Assembly (NCBI RefSeq): GCF_003171515.1
Contig: NC_089392.1
Location: 2,542,001-2,606,000 of the forward strand
Length of the DNA stretch: 64,000 nucleotides
Source of the DNA: Pyrenophora tritici-repentis
Taxonomy: Eukaryota; Ascomycota; Dothideomycetes; Pleosporales; Pleosporaceae
Direction: 5' to 3'
In this document: piece after piece, positions 21,994 through 34,020 of the stretch
Position numbering within the stretch: the stretch's first letter is position 1
How the letters are laid out: every line of letters begins with the position of its first letter
Position numbers and translations under genes: made by a program
The notes under the pieces: model-generated
What the model was told of the DNA's origin: nothing
What the model saw: the letters and a program-made list of their open reading frames with translations, nothing else
The model's database searches: none

Positions 21994-24900
21994 TTACACC
22001 TCAATATTCTCAAAAGGATCGCGATCCGGCGGCAATCCTCGATAGATAACTTTGCCCCCCGCATCCAACCGCGCATTCACACTCGTAATCCACACGCGCT
22101 TAGTAAACGCACTCGTACGCTCAATCTCGTCCTTAGCGACACCGAGCTCGTCGTGCGGGATCCAGACGGCGGGCTGAATGGCGCGGGAAGCCGGGTGTTG
22201 AAACGAGCGCTTGATGAGTTTTTGGCGGGCTTCGGGTTCAATATCTGCGAGCTCGTCGTCGACTTCGTCGAAGAGGTTGCCGGCGGGGAGGACCTGAGCT
22301 TCGGCATCACGGATAGGCTTGGCTACGTCGTCGAGGCCCTTTTTCAGCGTGTTGGCGAGGATGTCGAGGGGATCCTTGTGTTTTTGAGATTTCTTTTGCG
22401 AGCGCGAGTGGGAGCTTCGGCGGGAGCGGTTAGCCCAGCTGGTTTTGCGGGAAGTGTTGGGGCGGGGTGATTGGGCGTAGCCAGCGGATTGTATGTTGCC
22501 GTCGAGGTTGCTGAGCTCGTAGGATTCGTGTTGTTGCTTGTTCTGCTCGTTGCGCTGTGCTTGTTCGTGCTCATCCGCTGGCCAATAACCGTCTTGTTGG
22601 GAATTGAGAGACTGGTGTTCGGAATTGTTGTTCTTCTCCCAGCGACTGGCCTGTGCTCGCTGCCACTCTTCATCTCTCATGACCGCCTCGTCCTCAAACG
22701 TGATCGGTAGGTACGTGAACAGAGGACCGAAAGCTCTGTTGAGCACAACCTGGAAAAGAACAGTGAAAATGCCCATGATGATCATGATGACAGCATGAGG
22801 GAAACATGATTGTCTGCCTTGAGTGTCTTCTTGAAGGAAGAATAAACCAACAAGGCACAGCTCCAGAAAGTAAAGCCCAGTAAAGAGTTGGTTGACCGCC
22901 TTTGGAAAAATAAGGCCATTGGTTTCGGCCTTGGCATAACTCACGTAGATCATCTGGTAACGGTAGGTGAACCAGAAGAGACTGAATGTTATCAACATCA
23001 TTATAAGGATAAGGGGCGAAACCACAGAGTAGATGATACCGATTGCACCAAAATTGGTGTAAACAGGTATCATGGTACCCCAGTTGATGCCAGGCCTTTG
23101 CAGCACCCTAGACACCTTCTCTCGCGGCGTGGTGTCGAGGAAACGGAGAAAAATGATGACGACGACAGCACCAATCTGTAGCAGAGTACCAGAGCTGATA
23201 CTAAGAGATTGTAGAATCATGTAAGAGAAGAAGTAGTTGGCCGCCTTGGGCAAGTTCTTCGCCAAGGTTTGTGGGACGCTGGTAGGATTTTGGAGAAGGG
23301 TGTCGATGGTGGCAGTGATACCGGTCGAAATGGACACGACGAGGAATAATTGGACGAACACGAAGGCGAAGTAGAAGTTCTGGACGAGCAACTCTCGTTC
23401 GCCTAGCGTGGTTGTACCCGTAACACCAGCGAGGAATCGCAGGATCAGAGGTAGTACAGCGAAGAGAATAGCCAAAAACGCCGGCGGCAACACACCCTGG
23501 ATGAAACTAAGCAACCATCCGGGGAGTGTTTCGAGCCATCGCAGCCAGTGCAGCGTATCGGTAAGTGTCTCGATCTGGGATAAGGCTCCCGTGAACGTGA
23601 CAGGGATACCCCAAAAGATGATGAGTCCGACGATGATGAGAACGACACCAAACATGCGGAGATAGCGCTCCCACCACTTCATGGTCAAATTCTCCCACAT
23701 GACGTAGTTGGGGTTGACCTCTACAGTTCGCGGGTTCATTTGTCGAGGAATATGGTAGCTGAGCGATTGACAAGCCATGTGCGCTGCAACCTGGTGGTTG
23801 AACTGAATAAAGGCCGAGTTCATCAACGGGAACCGCTCCGGGTGAGCCTGATCATCAGCAATCTCAGCGTTGAGGCGCGCGAGTTCCTTGCGGCAGTAAT
23901 AAATCGTGTCCACCTTCTTGCCAATGAGCGGAAGGGAGGGCCACCATGACCAGTTGAACAATGGGATACGCATGGTTTCTCGGTCCTTTGGCCTCAAGTA
24001 CTTTCTCCAAAGAGCGTCTTCGCCATCCTCTTCCATGGACTCGTCGTACAGTCCAGACATATTATATTTGGTCTTTTCAGGGTCCTTGACTTCTAGTGGC
24101 AGTTCTTCTCCCTCTTTCTGGAAAGGCTTTGGGCTCACAAAGTCGCCATGACCAACGTAGACAGCCTTGAGCGTCTGGAAAGGATGCTTCCACCCGATAT
24201 TAGCAGGTTTCTGTTCATCCTCCTCGGCTGCCGGTGCCTTGAGTTCCGTCTTGGGCGAATTTGGGCCGCTCGCAGTACCGTCAGAACCAAAGGTTTCTTT
24301 TTTCGCAAGCGGGGTATCAGTATCGGTACTTGCACCTCGCTGTTGAAAGTCGGCGGAGAGTGGCGAGGTTTCTATAGCGGCATCGATGCCGTCGACGTTG
24401 CCATCGGGTTTGGCTGGTTCTTGGTTTTGTGGCTGAACACGACGCTGCTTTCCCACAAATACACCTCGTACACCGCCGTAAACCTTCTTATTGAAGCGGT
24501 CAACCCCTTCACCCACGTCACGAAATCCCTCGCCAACAGCGTGCATGCCATCCCCTAGAAAGGCGATGGGTAATTTGGCACGCTTACGATCCGGGGAACT
24601 TGACCGCGAGGAAGAGGACGACGATGACGGGGACTCCTCAAGGACCTTTTGAAGTTGTTGTTCGATTTCGTGAGGGTTACCAGCATCCACACCGTGGTCG
24701 TGGGTTTCCTGATTGATAGCATGGTTCTGCATGGCCTCGTCCTGCTTCTTCTCTTTTCTGGTCTTTTTCTTTTTGCCCGCTTCTTTCGCTGCCTTCTCTT
24801 CCATTTTCTTGTGCTTCTGGGTGCATGCGATGATGAGGTTCGTCTCGGCGGCTTCGAGCGCGCGCGCGATCTTGGTTCGCTTCTCGACTTTCTCCATGAG

Positions 24901-25751
24901 TTCGTCGTAGTCGCGATTGATCCAGATATCCTTGATGCCACCCGGGAAAACATCATAAAGCGCATCCAGAGCGGCGACGGTGAGCCACTTCTTAGGAATG
25001 CTCTGGACAAGAATCGTGGTCGCGGAAGCTCGAATGCGATGATCAGGCCTTGTAAGTACAGTCTGCCTTAGGCGCACAAACTGCCTAAGGGCTAGATAAA
25101 AGTTGAAGCACACCCAGACAATAACGCATACGGCCAAGATTAAGTGCGCCCATAGGCGATTGTGCTTTTCTGGAACGCCTACATTAGGCCATGCAAAGGA
25201 ATCCAAGCCCGATATCTCGGGCTCGTCGCCTATTCGGTTTATGGGCAGAAGGATGGGCAATATGACGAGTGCCATGGGTACGAAGATGCGGAGCAGGAGC
25301 TGCAGGTATTGGAGAAAGAGATAGCCATCGACGCCAGCGATGCGAACAAGCTCCGAGTCACTAATGGTGAATACATTCTTGAATGATTCGATTGCGGTTA
25401 CGGGAGCCGAGATGCGCTTGGCTACTGGTACAAAGGCCGTCTTGTAGTAGCTGTATTTTGTTAGTGCATGTTGGTCATTGTGAGTGTTGTCGCATACTAG
25501 ATTTTGTGGAACAGGCTTTGTCGCGTTACTGCCTTGTCATTTTGATCGGCATGACGAGGTTTTGTCTTGTGTAGCTTCCAGTTGCCACTGAGGATTAAGA
25601 AAAAGGCGATCTGCACACCGAAAATAACAGCTGCAGTCGACAGCGAAGCTGCGAAGTTTTCTATGCTCTGGTTCTGGTTTTCAAGAGCCGCTCCTGCGCC
25701 ACCCTTGACCGGCGACGTCGAAGACGGGTCAGCAGAAGTGGTGGTAACCAT
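21994..25751 (-). CDS. CSC1/OSCA-type calcium-permeable channel (RSN1/DUF221 family)
   Basis: Exon 1 (25751-25498) and exon 2 (25450-21994) join across a 47-nt intron (GTATGC...ATACAG); the junction reads HKI-Y-YYKTAFVP and the product has 1236 residues. The first exon carries an extracellular tail and the first membrane span (AAVIFGVQIAFFLIL). Two more spans follow (LLRIFVPMALVILPILLPI and HLILAVCVIVWVCFNFYL). Then comes a large cytosolic domain with charged, Ser-rich insertions, and a block of about eight spans with the conserved region before PGINWGTMIPVYTNFGAIGIIY. This is the layout of yeast Csc1/Phm7/Rsn1 and plant OSCA channels, which are osmo- or mechanosensitive and usually in the plasma membrane. 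The C-terminal tail of about 280 residues is polar with an SRRSSHSRSQKKSQK basic patch. Confidence 0.9.
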
Positions 25752-27053
25752 GGTGTCGGCCGCAGAGGGTTGTGGTGTTGCAGGGCGCGCAGATTGTGGA
25801 GACGCGAATTAACCCCTGTCGTTATATGCCGGTGGCCATGAACGAATTCGGCGAGGCAAGCAGCCGCTACTGTGTGCAGTTGCAATGGGAGAGCAAAAGT
25901 ATGTGTAGGGTGAGTACCTAGTATCGTGGAGAGAAAATGAGAGTGAATTAGGAAAGCGAACGAGGGTCCGAGGGAGTTATCAGAAGGCGTTATTGATTCA
26001 TACACGACCGGGGTATTCGGCGCGTTTCAAGCCTTTGCATTCCCTGATGCGCGCTTGGACAAAGCCTTGGCGGCGTCACTGGCTTTCATGGCTGTCCATG
26101 GTCTCGCTAGCCGCCCGCCGTTTGAGCCAAACGATAAGTGTCCTTGGTGAGGATGCGAAACGGCTAGTTCTACTCCAACAAAGACCCTTTGGTCGTTTGA
26201 TACTCTACAAAGACATCTGCATTGTTTGCGCTCGGCATAACAACGAATCTCCAGATACCACAGTCGCGACAGACCCGCCTTTGTGGGTACAGGAGCATGA
26301 CAGATAGTGGGCACAGGAGTGCATCTGATCTGAGCCTCGCCCCGGCCATATGACGTTAGGCTGTATCCGCTGTACCAAGAACATCACTCCGTATTTACGC
26401 CGCAATGCACGTGCCGATAGGGTGGGGGCTCTGGGGACTACGTGGCGCAGAGTGGCGCAGGAGTCGTTGGAAAGAGCAATGAGGTTAAGATTGCCAAACA
26501 ATGACAAGGAAAATTTTAGCAGTGATCGGGCGATATGCAATCATGTTGATGAAGATCATGTGCAGAACTTGCGGTGAGTTATGAAGAGTGACATTCACAG
26601 GACACTATATTACCAACTTTTCCACTGCATTCCATACATGCCAGACAGACGGCCGAATTGAAGATGAATGAAGGCGTTCGCGGAAAAATAACCCCGTCAT
26701 GCCAGTAGTTAGATAGTGCTTGCGGCTTCAATCTCCGCCTTCACTAACGCTACATGTGCAGTGCGTTGTCAGAAACCAGGTTGGAGACTGGGCAGATGCA
26801 ACCTTCCCAATCAGGCAAGTTGTAATAGCTGTTGATTGCGTCCCTATTCAATCGACCTCAATTCTCATTACGTCATCAAACCAGATCCTTCCTAAAGAGG
26901 CAACTTTTTGTTTCATGCGTCGAACCCGGTATGCAGGTTGGTGAATTGACCCTTGTCATCCGAACTAGGGCAAGCGCCCATCTCGACGCGTCCCCGCAAT
27001 CCGATCAACATATTCCCAAATTCTAATTCAACGAACCGCCCAACAATCGTATA
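25752..27053. other. Intergenic between divergent CSC1-like and Fta4 genes
   Basis: 1.3 kb. Short frames on both strands show no domain, signal peptide or codon pattern I would call. Probably promoters and 5' leaders. Confidence 0.45.
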
Positions 27054-27883
27054 ATGGATCGACGCGTACCGGCAGCAGCATCCAAGCAGGCCACGGTCGT
27101 TGAGCAAAAGCAGCTTTTCTTACAGACACGCAAACATATCCTATCGCGTGGAATTCCGCCCTCAGAACGACTGCGCACGCTTGCACAAGATGGCGGTATC
27201 GAGCTTAGTGTCATGAAGGGAGTTTTGGAAAAAGGTAGAAGACGAAGACATGTTTGGATGCCATTTCATGCTGATATGGCTTTCCAGTAAATCGCGACTT
27301 GAAACAACACTCGCGCAAAGTATACAGCCGCCAGATGATAGAGCACGTCGTCGAGCAGATCGACACTCTTTACTGGGAGTCGGGCGCACAACACATCGAC
27401 GACGAAGACACACATGCCACATCCGATACACATGAAGACGATGCGAACGCGCTGTATCAGGGCGACGACCTCACACTCGATGAGAATATTGCGAAACTGC
27501 CTGCTACATGGCATGGCCGTGATGCGAACAGCGATATAACACGAGACGAATACCTCTCCTCCCTGTCCCGTCTCCAAGAACTCTCCGCACATCGACAAAC
27601 GCTGCAGAACCGGCTTGACTCGTATCGCACCCTACTATCGCTCCTTGAACCGTATCGCGCGCCGAAGGAGAATATACAGCCAAATTTGGTATGGAAGGAT
27701 GCGCCGCTTGCGCCAGAGTTGGCAAAGACGCGGACGTTGGCTATACGTGTTGCAGCGAGGGTAGAGGAGCGATTCGGTGATGTACAGGTTCCAGCGACTG
27801 CGGAGGATGAGGAGGACGTTGACATGGAAGACCTCGGGAATCGCGGGCGAAACAAAGTAGATGCAGTCCTGGCGAGCTGGTAG
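27054..27883 (+). CDS. fta4: Kinetochore Sim4/COMA-complex subunit Fta4-like
   Basis: Exons 27054-27234 and 27288-27883 are joined by a 53-nt intron (GTAGAA...TTCCAG); the junction reads VLEK-V-NRDLKQHSRKVY and gives 258 residues. The protein is helical and predicted coiled coil: QKQLFLQTRKHIL near residue 20, then HSRKVYSRQMIEHVVEQIDTLYW and a second helix pair LQELSAHRQTLQNRLDSYRTLLSLLEPY, ending EDVDMEDL. This pattern is that of the Fta4 family, inner-kinetochore proteins acting at the centromere. Identification rests on recognised sequence pattern, not a search. Confidence 0.72.
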
Positions 27884-28618
27884 TTGTTTTCGCTTTCCCC
27901 AGCGTGATTCGGTTATGGCGTTTGGATAAAGATACCCTTGTTGCAATTATCATGGACATCCCAGAAAGCCTTCTTCGGCCCTCCACCATCTGCGGGACTG
28001 TTACATATCTCGTGTCCTCCATCAAGCTCCCAATATCATGATGGGACTTCTTTCCGCCGACCTCAACCCTCAACCCCACCGGAACTAGTTTCCTGTAGCC
28101 GAAGGGGGCCAGGTCAGGAATGTGAGGAATCTTATGAGCAGTCAGTAAACCACCTGATTGAATTTGTAAATAGAGAACAACTTGCATACAGCTGCAGGGT
28201 CGCGGGTAGAAAGTTGGATTGGGACATGGTAGAGTCGTGTACTTCCATGGTACAGCTGACCAAGCTGAGGTGCAAATCACTCTGTCGCTATCTGGAGCAT
28301 CAATGGTATAACACACGGTCACAGCTACCGGATTGTTTACAGATAACTTAGAAAAACGCATGCTTCCTTGCGGGGCATGAAGACGCAACTTAATGTTCAG
28401 GATGGTCTGGCGCATGAATATCCATCAAAAGCTAATCATCATGGCTCGACATCATCGAAGGACATGTGTCTGTAGTCATCGTGATAGGCAGGGGATATCG
28501 GGAGTGGCGGCGGCGGCGAGGTACGACCGAGACCCGCCGCTAGTCAGCTCGACGGTCCACTAACGTGAGACGTAACACATCTACTTCAACTCAATCAATC
28601 CTTCATCGAACGAGCAAA
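27884..28618. other. Intergenic upstream of P450 pair
   Basis: No gene recognised. The 224-aa minus-strand frame here has no domain and odd composition. Confidence 0.45.
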
Positions 28619-30362
28619 ATGTTTCTTCTTATAGTGTTCTTATTGATCATCATCCCCATTTGCACATACAATGTATCCAAGGCGCGCTTCGATCGAGGCT
28701 CGCAAAGCACCGCGTTGCAACGGCCACCAACGGTTCCCTATCTAGTTCCCGGGGTCTTTCACGCTTTCAGCCTAGCATTTGACGGACCGCAGAAGTACTT
28801 TGCGACTTTGATGTATGTAGCTTAACCCCTCTCCTGGAACATACTGACGATTGGAAGTAAGGAACATGGCAAATTTGCACCTTTTGCTGTCAAGGCAGGA
28901 TTACGATCATTCGTCGTTCTCCGGGATCCTGAACACGTGAAGAAGATCATCGATGCATCCAAGCAACAAGGGTCAGATGTCTCCGACAGTCGCATTCATG
29001 AAGTCACTTTTGGTTCATCCAAAGCGGTTACAAATCTGCTTGCCGGTAGTACGCCAAGTGATGGAAAAAAGGAAAAGACCAGACAAGTGCGCACGGCATT
29101 GACGCAAAAGTACCTAACCGGCACATCGCTGGCTAACAAGACTAATACCTATGTCAACACACTTTCGCGTAATATGAATGACAAAATGTTCCAAGTCGGG
29201 AGCTGGACTCAGATCGAGGACGTTTGGTCCTTCTTCCAACAAGTCCTCACCAGATGCTCTGTAGAAACATTCTTTGGATCGGCAATATTCAAACAATACC
29301 CTAAGCTCATCAAGGATTACTGGCTATTCGAAGATGCGGTCGAAGGCTTTGTACCAGGCATGCCACTTCTCCTCGTATCAGGCTCATACAAAGAGCCTCG
29401 CGATCGCTTGTGTCAGAACATCGAGAAATGGCTGAAACTAAATCACAGCGGTACTGAGTTTGCAAAGGTTGGGGAGGAAGATCCGGATGTGGATGAACAC
29501 AAGGGTTCGAAGTTTATCCAAGAAAGCGATGATCTTCTTGCCAAGACCGCACTGCCCCTAGAGGCTCGGACAGCAGAGATGCTGGACATCATACACTGGT
29601 ATACATGGGCAGTTACATAAGCTGAGCGCAGGATAACTAACACTTGTTTATAGCTCCAACGCGAACTTCATTCCTTCCACAATTTGGACACTGATCGAAA
29701 TTTTACGCAAACCTCATTTAGCCGAACACCTCACTAGTATCATCACCGAATACCGCTCACCAAAACTAGGCACGTACGATGTAACTGGTATCGCAACTCT
29801 GCCTCTGATGAAATCACTGAAAGAGGAGATTAGCCGTCTACGTGTGGCACAGTACATGGCCTACACCAACGATTCCAGCGATATCGTCTTGGATAAGCGT
29901 TCGGTCCTTCCCAAAGGTTGTACAGCGATAGCGTTTTCGCAAGACTTTGCGCTCAATGCGGAGTTGTGGGCTAGTGCGCGACCCCGCGTTGTTGAGAAAT
30001 CCTTGGAGGAGTTCTGGGCTGAGCGCTTTCTGATACCAGAATATCAGAATACAAAAGTATCAAGTAAGCAGCGAAAGAGCAAGGATGGCATCGAAACAGG
30101 GCAGTTCAGTATGGAGGGGCTAGAGCAGTTGGCACCAGCTTTTGGAAATGCGCATGCTATTGGATTGGGCAGGGAATACACTGAGGCCATGCAGACTGCG
30201 ACTTTGGCCGTCTTGTTGAGCGAGTTTGAGTTTGAACTTTGCGACCCGGATGCGACGGACGCAGCAATGCCGCAACTGCGTGAGGTCGCTTTCGGAACCG
30301 TGCGACCACAGGAAGGTGTAACTGCGCGCATACGAAAACGGAAAGCTGGTGGGAAGGTTTGA
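28619..30362 (+). CDS. Cytochrome P450 lacking the heme-ligand cysteine (CYP7/CYP8-like)
   Basis: Three exons (28619-28812, 28858-29598, 29654-30362) with introns of 45 nt (GTATGT...GGAAG) and 55 nt (GTATAC...TTATAG, with a CTAAC branch site) give 547 residues. An N-terminal membrane anchor (residues 2-20) is followed by the P450 fold: an I-helix region reading SNANFIPSTIWTL, the K-helix ExxR in LKEEISRLR, and the PERF-like FWAERF. At the heme-binding loop the consensus F-G-x-G-x-x-x-C-x-G reads F-G-N-A-H-A-I-G-L-G, so the proximal Cys is Gly and the second conserved Gly is Ala. The frame is otherwise complete with good splice sites. It is most similar in style to fungal CYP7/CYP8-like enzymes of the ER. 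Either it has lost oxygenase activity, or it is decaying. A second P450 follows 285 bp downstream. Confidence 0.85.
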
Positions 30363-30647
30363 TGTCCTTCAATATTGTAGGTCAAAGTTGGTTCCAATGG
30401 TGGCGCATGGCAACCATGCACCTGCATCTCGTAAGCACATGTCATTAGTTGGTACAACTGAGTATGGGTGGGATGACAATTTAGACGCCGTATTCAGCCA
30501 CAATCTACGCTGCAGTGTACATTCTTGTATGTAAGACATTTTCTGTGGCATCATTACCCCACTTTGTGTGGCTTTGTGTAATGTTCCTCGCTCGCCCCCG
30601 GAACTCTCACAACAACAGACACAATCACCTACTAAACATTAACAATT

Positions 30648-32384
30648 ATGCTATCAGTTATTGCAATAGTGAGTGCCTTTGCTGGTACCTTCGTTTCATA
30701 TTGGATCTACAAAGCTATCTACAACCTTTGTTTCCACCCTTTGGCCAAGTTCCCCGGTCCCCGTTGGGCTGCTGCATCTTACCTTGCCGAATTCTACTAC
30801 GATGTCGTACAAGGTGGACAGTACTTCAAGAAGATTATTGAAATGCACGAGAAATATGGTAAGCCTCATATCCGCAGCTGTCCACCTCACATCGCCTAAC
30901 AAGGCACAGGTCCGCTCGTCAGGATAAACCCCCACGAGCTCTCCTTCAACGACCCCTTCTTCTACGACAAAGTCTTCTCCAGCAGCGCCCAAAAACGCGA
31001 CAAAGACCGGTACCAAACCACCCAGGGCGGCCTCCCCTCGACTGCAATCACGACAATCGACCACGACCTGCACCGCCAACGCCGCGGCTACGTCTCGCAC
31101 CTCTTCTCGAAAAAAGCTATATCCTCACTCGAACCCGTAATCCAAAGTAAAGTCGACCTCCTCGTTTCAAAGTTAAAACAAGCCCACGCCAAACAAGAGA
31201 TCCTGGCCGCCGCCTTCGTCTTCGGCGCCCTTACCACCGACGTCGTGTCGCACTTTTCCTACGGCGAGTCTTTCAATGAGCTGTCTAAACCGGGTTTTCC
31301 GTGTGAACTTGTGATCGTCATGAGGGGTTTGCTGTTATCGTACCACTGGCGTCGGTTTTTCCCCGCGATAGATGGCGTGTTGAAAAGACTACCCTCGCGG
31401 TTTCTCACATGGCTGAATCCCAATCTCATCGCTTACCTGCAGTTTGACTCTCGTATTACACAATTATCCAAAGACGCGCTAGAAAAGAATAGTAAAGCGC
31501 CGGTGCCGGAGAAACCGAGGACGCTGTTCGACGCCCTTACTAACCCTGACATCCCGGTCCATGAGCGCACATTGGAACGAATGAAGAATGAAAGCGCGGT
31601 TGTGCTGTTAGCGGGGCTAGATACTACGGCAAGATTTTTGACGGTTATGACGGCTTATCTTGTTGAGTTTCCGGATGTGTTGGCGAACTTGAAGGAGGAA
31701 ATGAGGGGGCTGGTGGAGAAGGGGGTGGAGAGGCCGAGTTGGAGTCAGTTGGAGGGGCTGCCTTATCTGGTAAACTCCGTTTTGCTTCCGTTTTGATATG
31801 TGGCATTGTAGCTGATATGATACACAGACGGCGTTTATCAACGAGTCACTTCGGTACCGCTGTTACCTTACCGGACGTTTCGCACGCGTCCCTTTACAGC
31901 CACTAGCGTATAAAGAATGGGTTATTCCCCCTCAGGTACGTCTTCCTCGCTCACTCTCCTCCCTCATCGTAGTCATGCATTGACATTTTGCCAGACGAGC
32001 GTAACTGCAATGCCGTACCTCCTGAACAGCCACCCGGACGTCTTCCCCGATCCAGACACCTTCCGCCCCGAGCGCTGGATCGAAGCCAGCGCCAGAGGCG
32101 AACATCTAGAGAGGTACCTAGTGACGTTTACAAAGGGAAGTAGGATTTGTCTGGGTATCAAGTAAGTTTTCTACCCGACACCTTTCAGCGATTCAAGTAC
32201 TAAATACATGTGTAGCCTTGCGTATGCGGAGTTGTATCTTACGGTTGCGGCACTGGTGAGAAACTTTGAGCTAGAGCTTGTAGGGTGCTCGATCAAGGAT
32301 GTTGTGTCGTATAGGGACTTTGGGCTGGGATTTAATAAGGAGTATGATTTTGGTGTGGATTTTAGGGTTAAGAGGGTGTTGTAG
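30648..32384 (+). CDS. Cytochrome P450 monooxygenase, secondary-metabolism type
   Basis: Five exons (30648-30858, 30910-31769, 31828-31935, 31995-32161, 32216-32384) with introns of 51-59 nt, all GT-AG, give 504 residues. The N-terminal anchor is residues 3-25, then [14 protein letters not shown], the Pro-rich hinge typical of fungal P450s. The I-helix motif is LLAGLDTTA, the K-helix ExxR is ESLR, the PERF region is FRPERW, and the heme loop is [10 protein letters not shown] with the Cys ligand present. The style resembles trichodiene oxygenase and related enzymes of toxin and terpene pathways, but the substrate cannot be told. It is transcribed in the same direction as the neighbouring P450; no synthase gene is in view. 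Confidence 0.92.
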
Positions 32385-34020
32385 GTGGGGATGGGATGGA
32401 CGTGGAGCCTCGCAGTAGCAGAGGGTAATGATTCTGATGTGTGTAATATGGGAGGTGGATTCAAGTGTAGATTGGTATTTGAATGGACGAGCAAGAATTG
32501 TATTGCAACGACTAGCCCTGAATAACTCATACACAGGCCTTCAGCTTGCATCACCTGTTTTCCACTTTGCATCCATCACTCTTACTTCTTTTCATTTAAT
32601 TCATACCTCCCGATTTTCTGGATCCTACCTCTATCTCTTCGTAAGCCTTGTCATTTCCGTCAATTCAGCTTCTTGGAGTACTTACTGGCGTGTCTGCTCC
32701 ATCTACCAACTGAGATCCAGTCAGATCCTCACAACTTAACCGCTGTGCCTTCTTCCAACTCGATTGTGTCCACTTTGGGCGGTGCGTTGAAGGGTGGCGC
32801 CGGATTAGCGAGGAGGCGATTAAGCTGCGGCGGTGCAGCGAGGGTACGCGCGACGAGCAGAAGTATCGTAAGGAAGAGCATTGTAGCTGAAAGACTTTTG
32901 TGAGAGCAGTGCGCCATTTTGTCGCTTATCTGCCTGATACGGTGATCTTCGGCTGCTTGGAGCTTCTCGTATCGCTTGTATGTAGAAGAACAACCGCTGA
33001 GCTTGCTGAACTTTCACACTGCGCTGCAAGATCTCGGGAGCACTGCGCTTATGACCACAACCCTTCGGATCTATGATGCCTAGACCAAATCAACCCATTT
33101 TTTCTAGCGGCATACGAGCTTGGTAAGTGTTGGATACATGGGTGTACACGGGTAAGCGGCGTTGTGGTACGGATGATTGCAGAGAGTCAAGGGTATTTGC
33201 GTATGGATCTTTGTGTTGTACACAGTAGAAACACGGCCATGGAATTTTCGGGGATGGATTTGAGTAACGGGGCGTGTGTTACGCTCACTGGATGACGCAA
33301 GATATTCGTTAAGCGCTTGTAACGCGTGCGACTGTATGTGTCGGTTGTGTTGATGCACTTGCGAGGATGCGGGCTAGTGAGGAGATATCCTTCCAGGCCA
33401 GATTTTAGCGGGCTTTGACTGCGGGATGGTTGCAGCGTAGGCATGTATGTTGTTGCCTAGATGTGTATGGGGAACAGTGTCAAGTGTAGTGAATGGTAGT
33501 AGTCGTCGCATGGTCGGATATTTCTCGGTATATCAGAGATTACCTAGAACACTGCAGGGCTGCGGGGATGTCACTGCGAAGTACCTTCAAACCAATGGTG
33601 CTATTACTTGGTGACTATATCTATTTTTGTGTCGTTTCTGTAAGAGCCTCGCCTTCTGCTGTAGTCGTTCCTTCAGGATGGTGATGTCGTCATTAGGGGT
33701 GAGCCTGATCACGTGATAGTTCAAGGACACATGCCAAAAAGAAGACCTCCGTCGATCTCTCTGAATTGTTTATGTCAGAATAGATGCTTGTCATGACTGA
33801 AGGGGCACATTAGCGGGATGTGGGCGGCCATCCAAGGCAGAAGGGGCTATGCGCAGATCGTACTAGCCCATCCCAGCTCAGGCGCCCAACCTTGAACACT
33901 TACTTCTACAAGCTGGTGCAATTATCGATGATAAAACCTCCTCATAATTTTGACCGTTCAATTGTAGACAAGATTTGCATCGCTCTTCCACTACCTTCAC
34001 CACTCAGCAGCGCCTTCGCG
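32385..34020. other. Gene-poor gap between P450 genes and HET pseudogene
   Basis: 1.6 kb. It contains one small candidate secreted peptide on the minus strand (listed). Otherwise I see no supported gene. Confidence 0.45.
32729..32917 (-). CDS. Candidate small secreted protein
   Basis: A 62-residue frame with two possible Met starts, the second before a strong signal-peptide-like stretch (MLFLTILLLVARTLAAPP, cleavage plausible after A-A). The mature part would be about 32 residues, Pro/Asn/Leu-rich, without cysteines. Small secreted peptides next to P450 and HET genes fit an accessory locus, but a frame this short can arise by chance. No family recognised. Confidence 0.28.
   Translation of the reverse strand: MAHCSHKSLSATMLFLTILLLVARTLAAPPQLNRLLANPAPPFNAPPKVDTIELEEGTAVKL

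Noticed and set aside
27741..28415. 224-aa minus-strand frame near Fta4
   Set aside because: Overlaps the end of Fta4, has no domain and low coding character.
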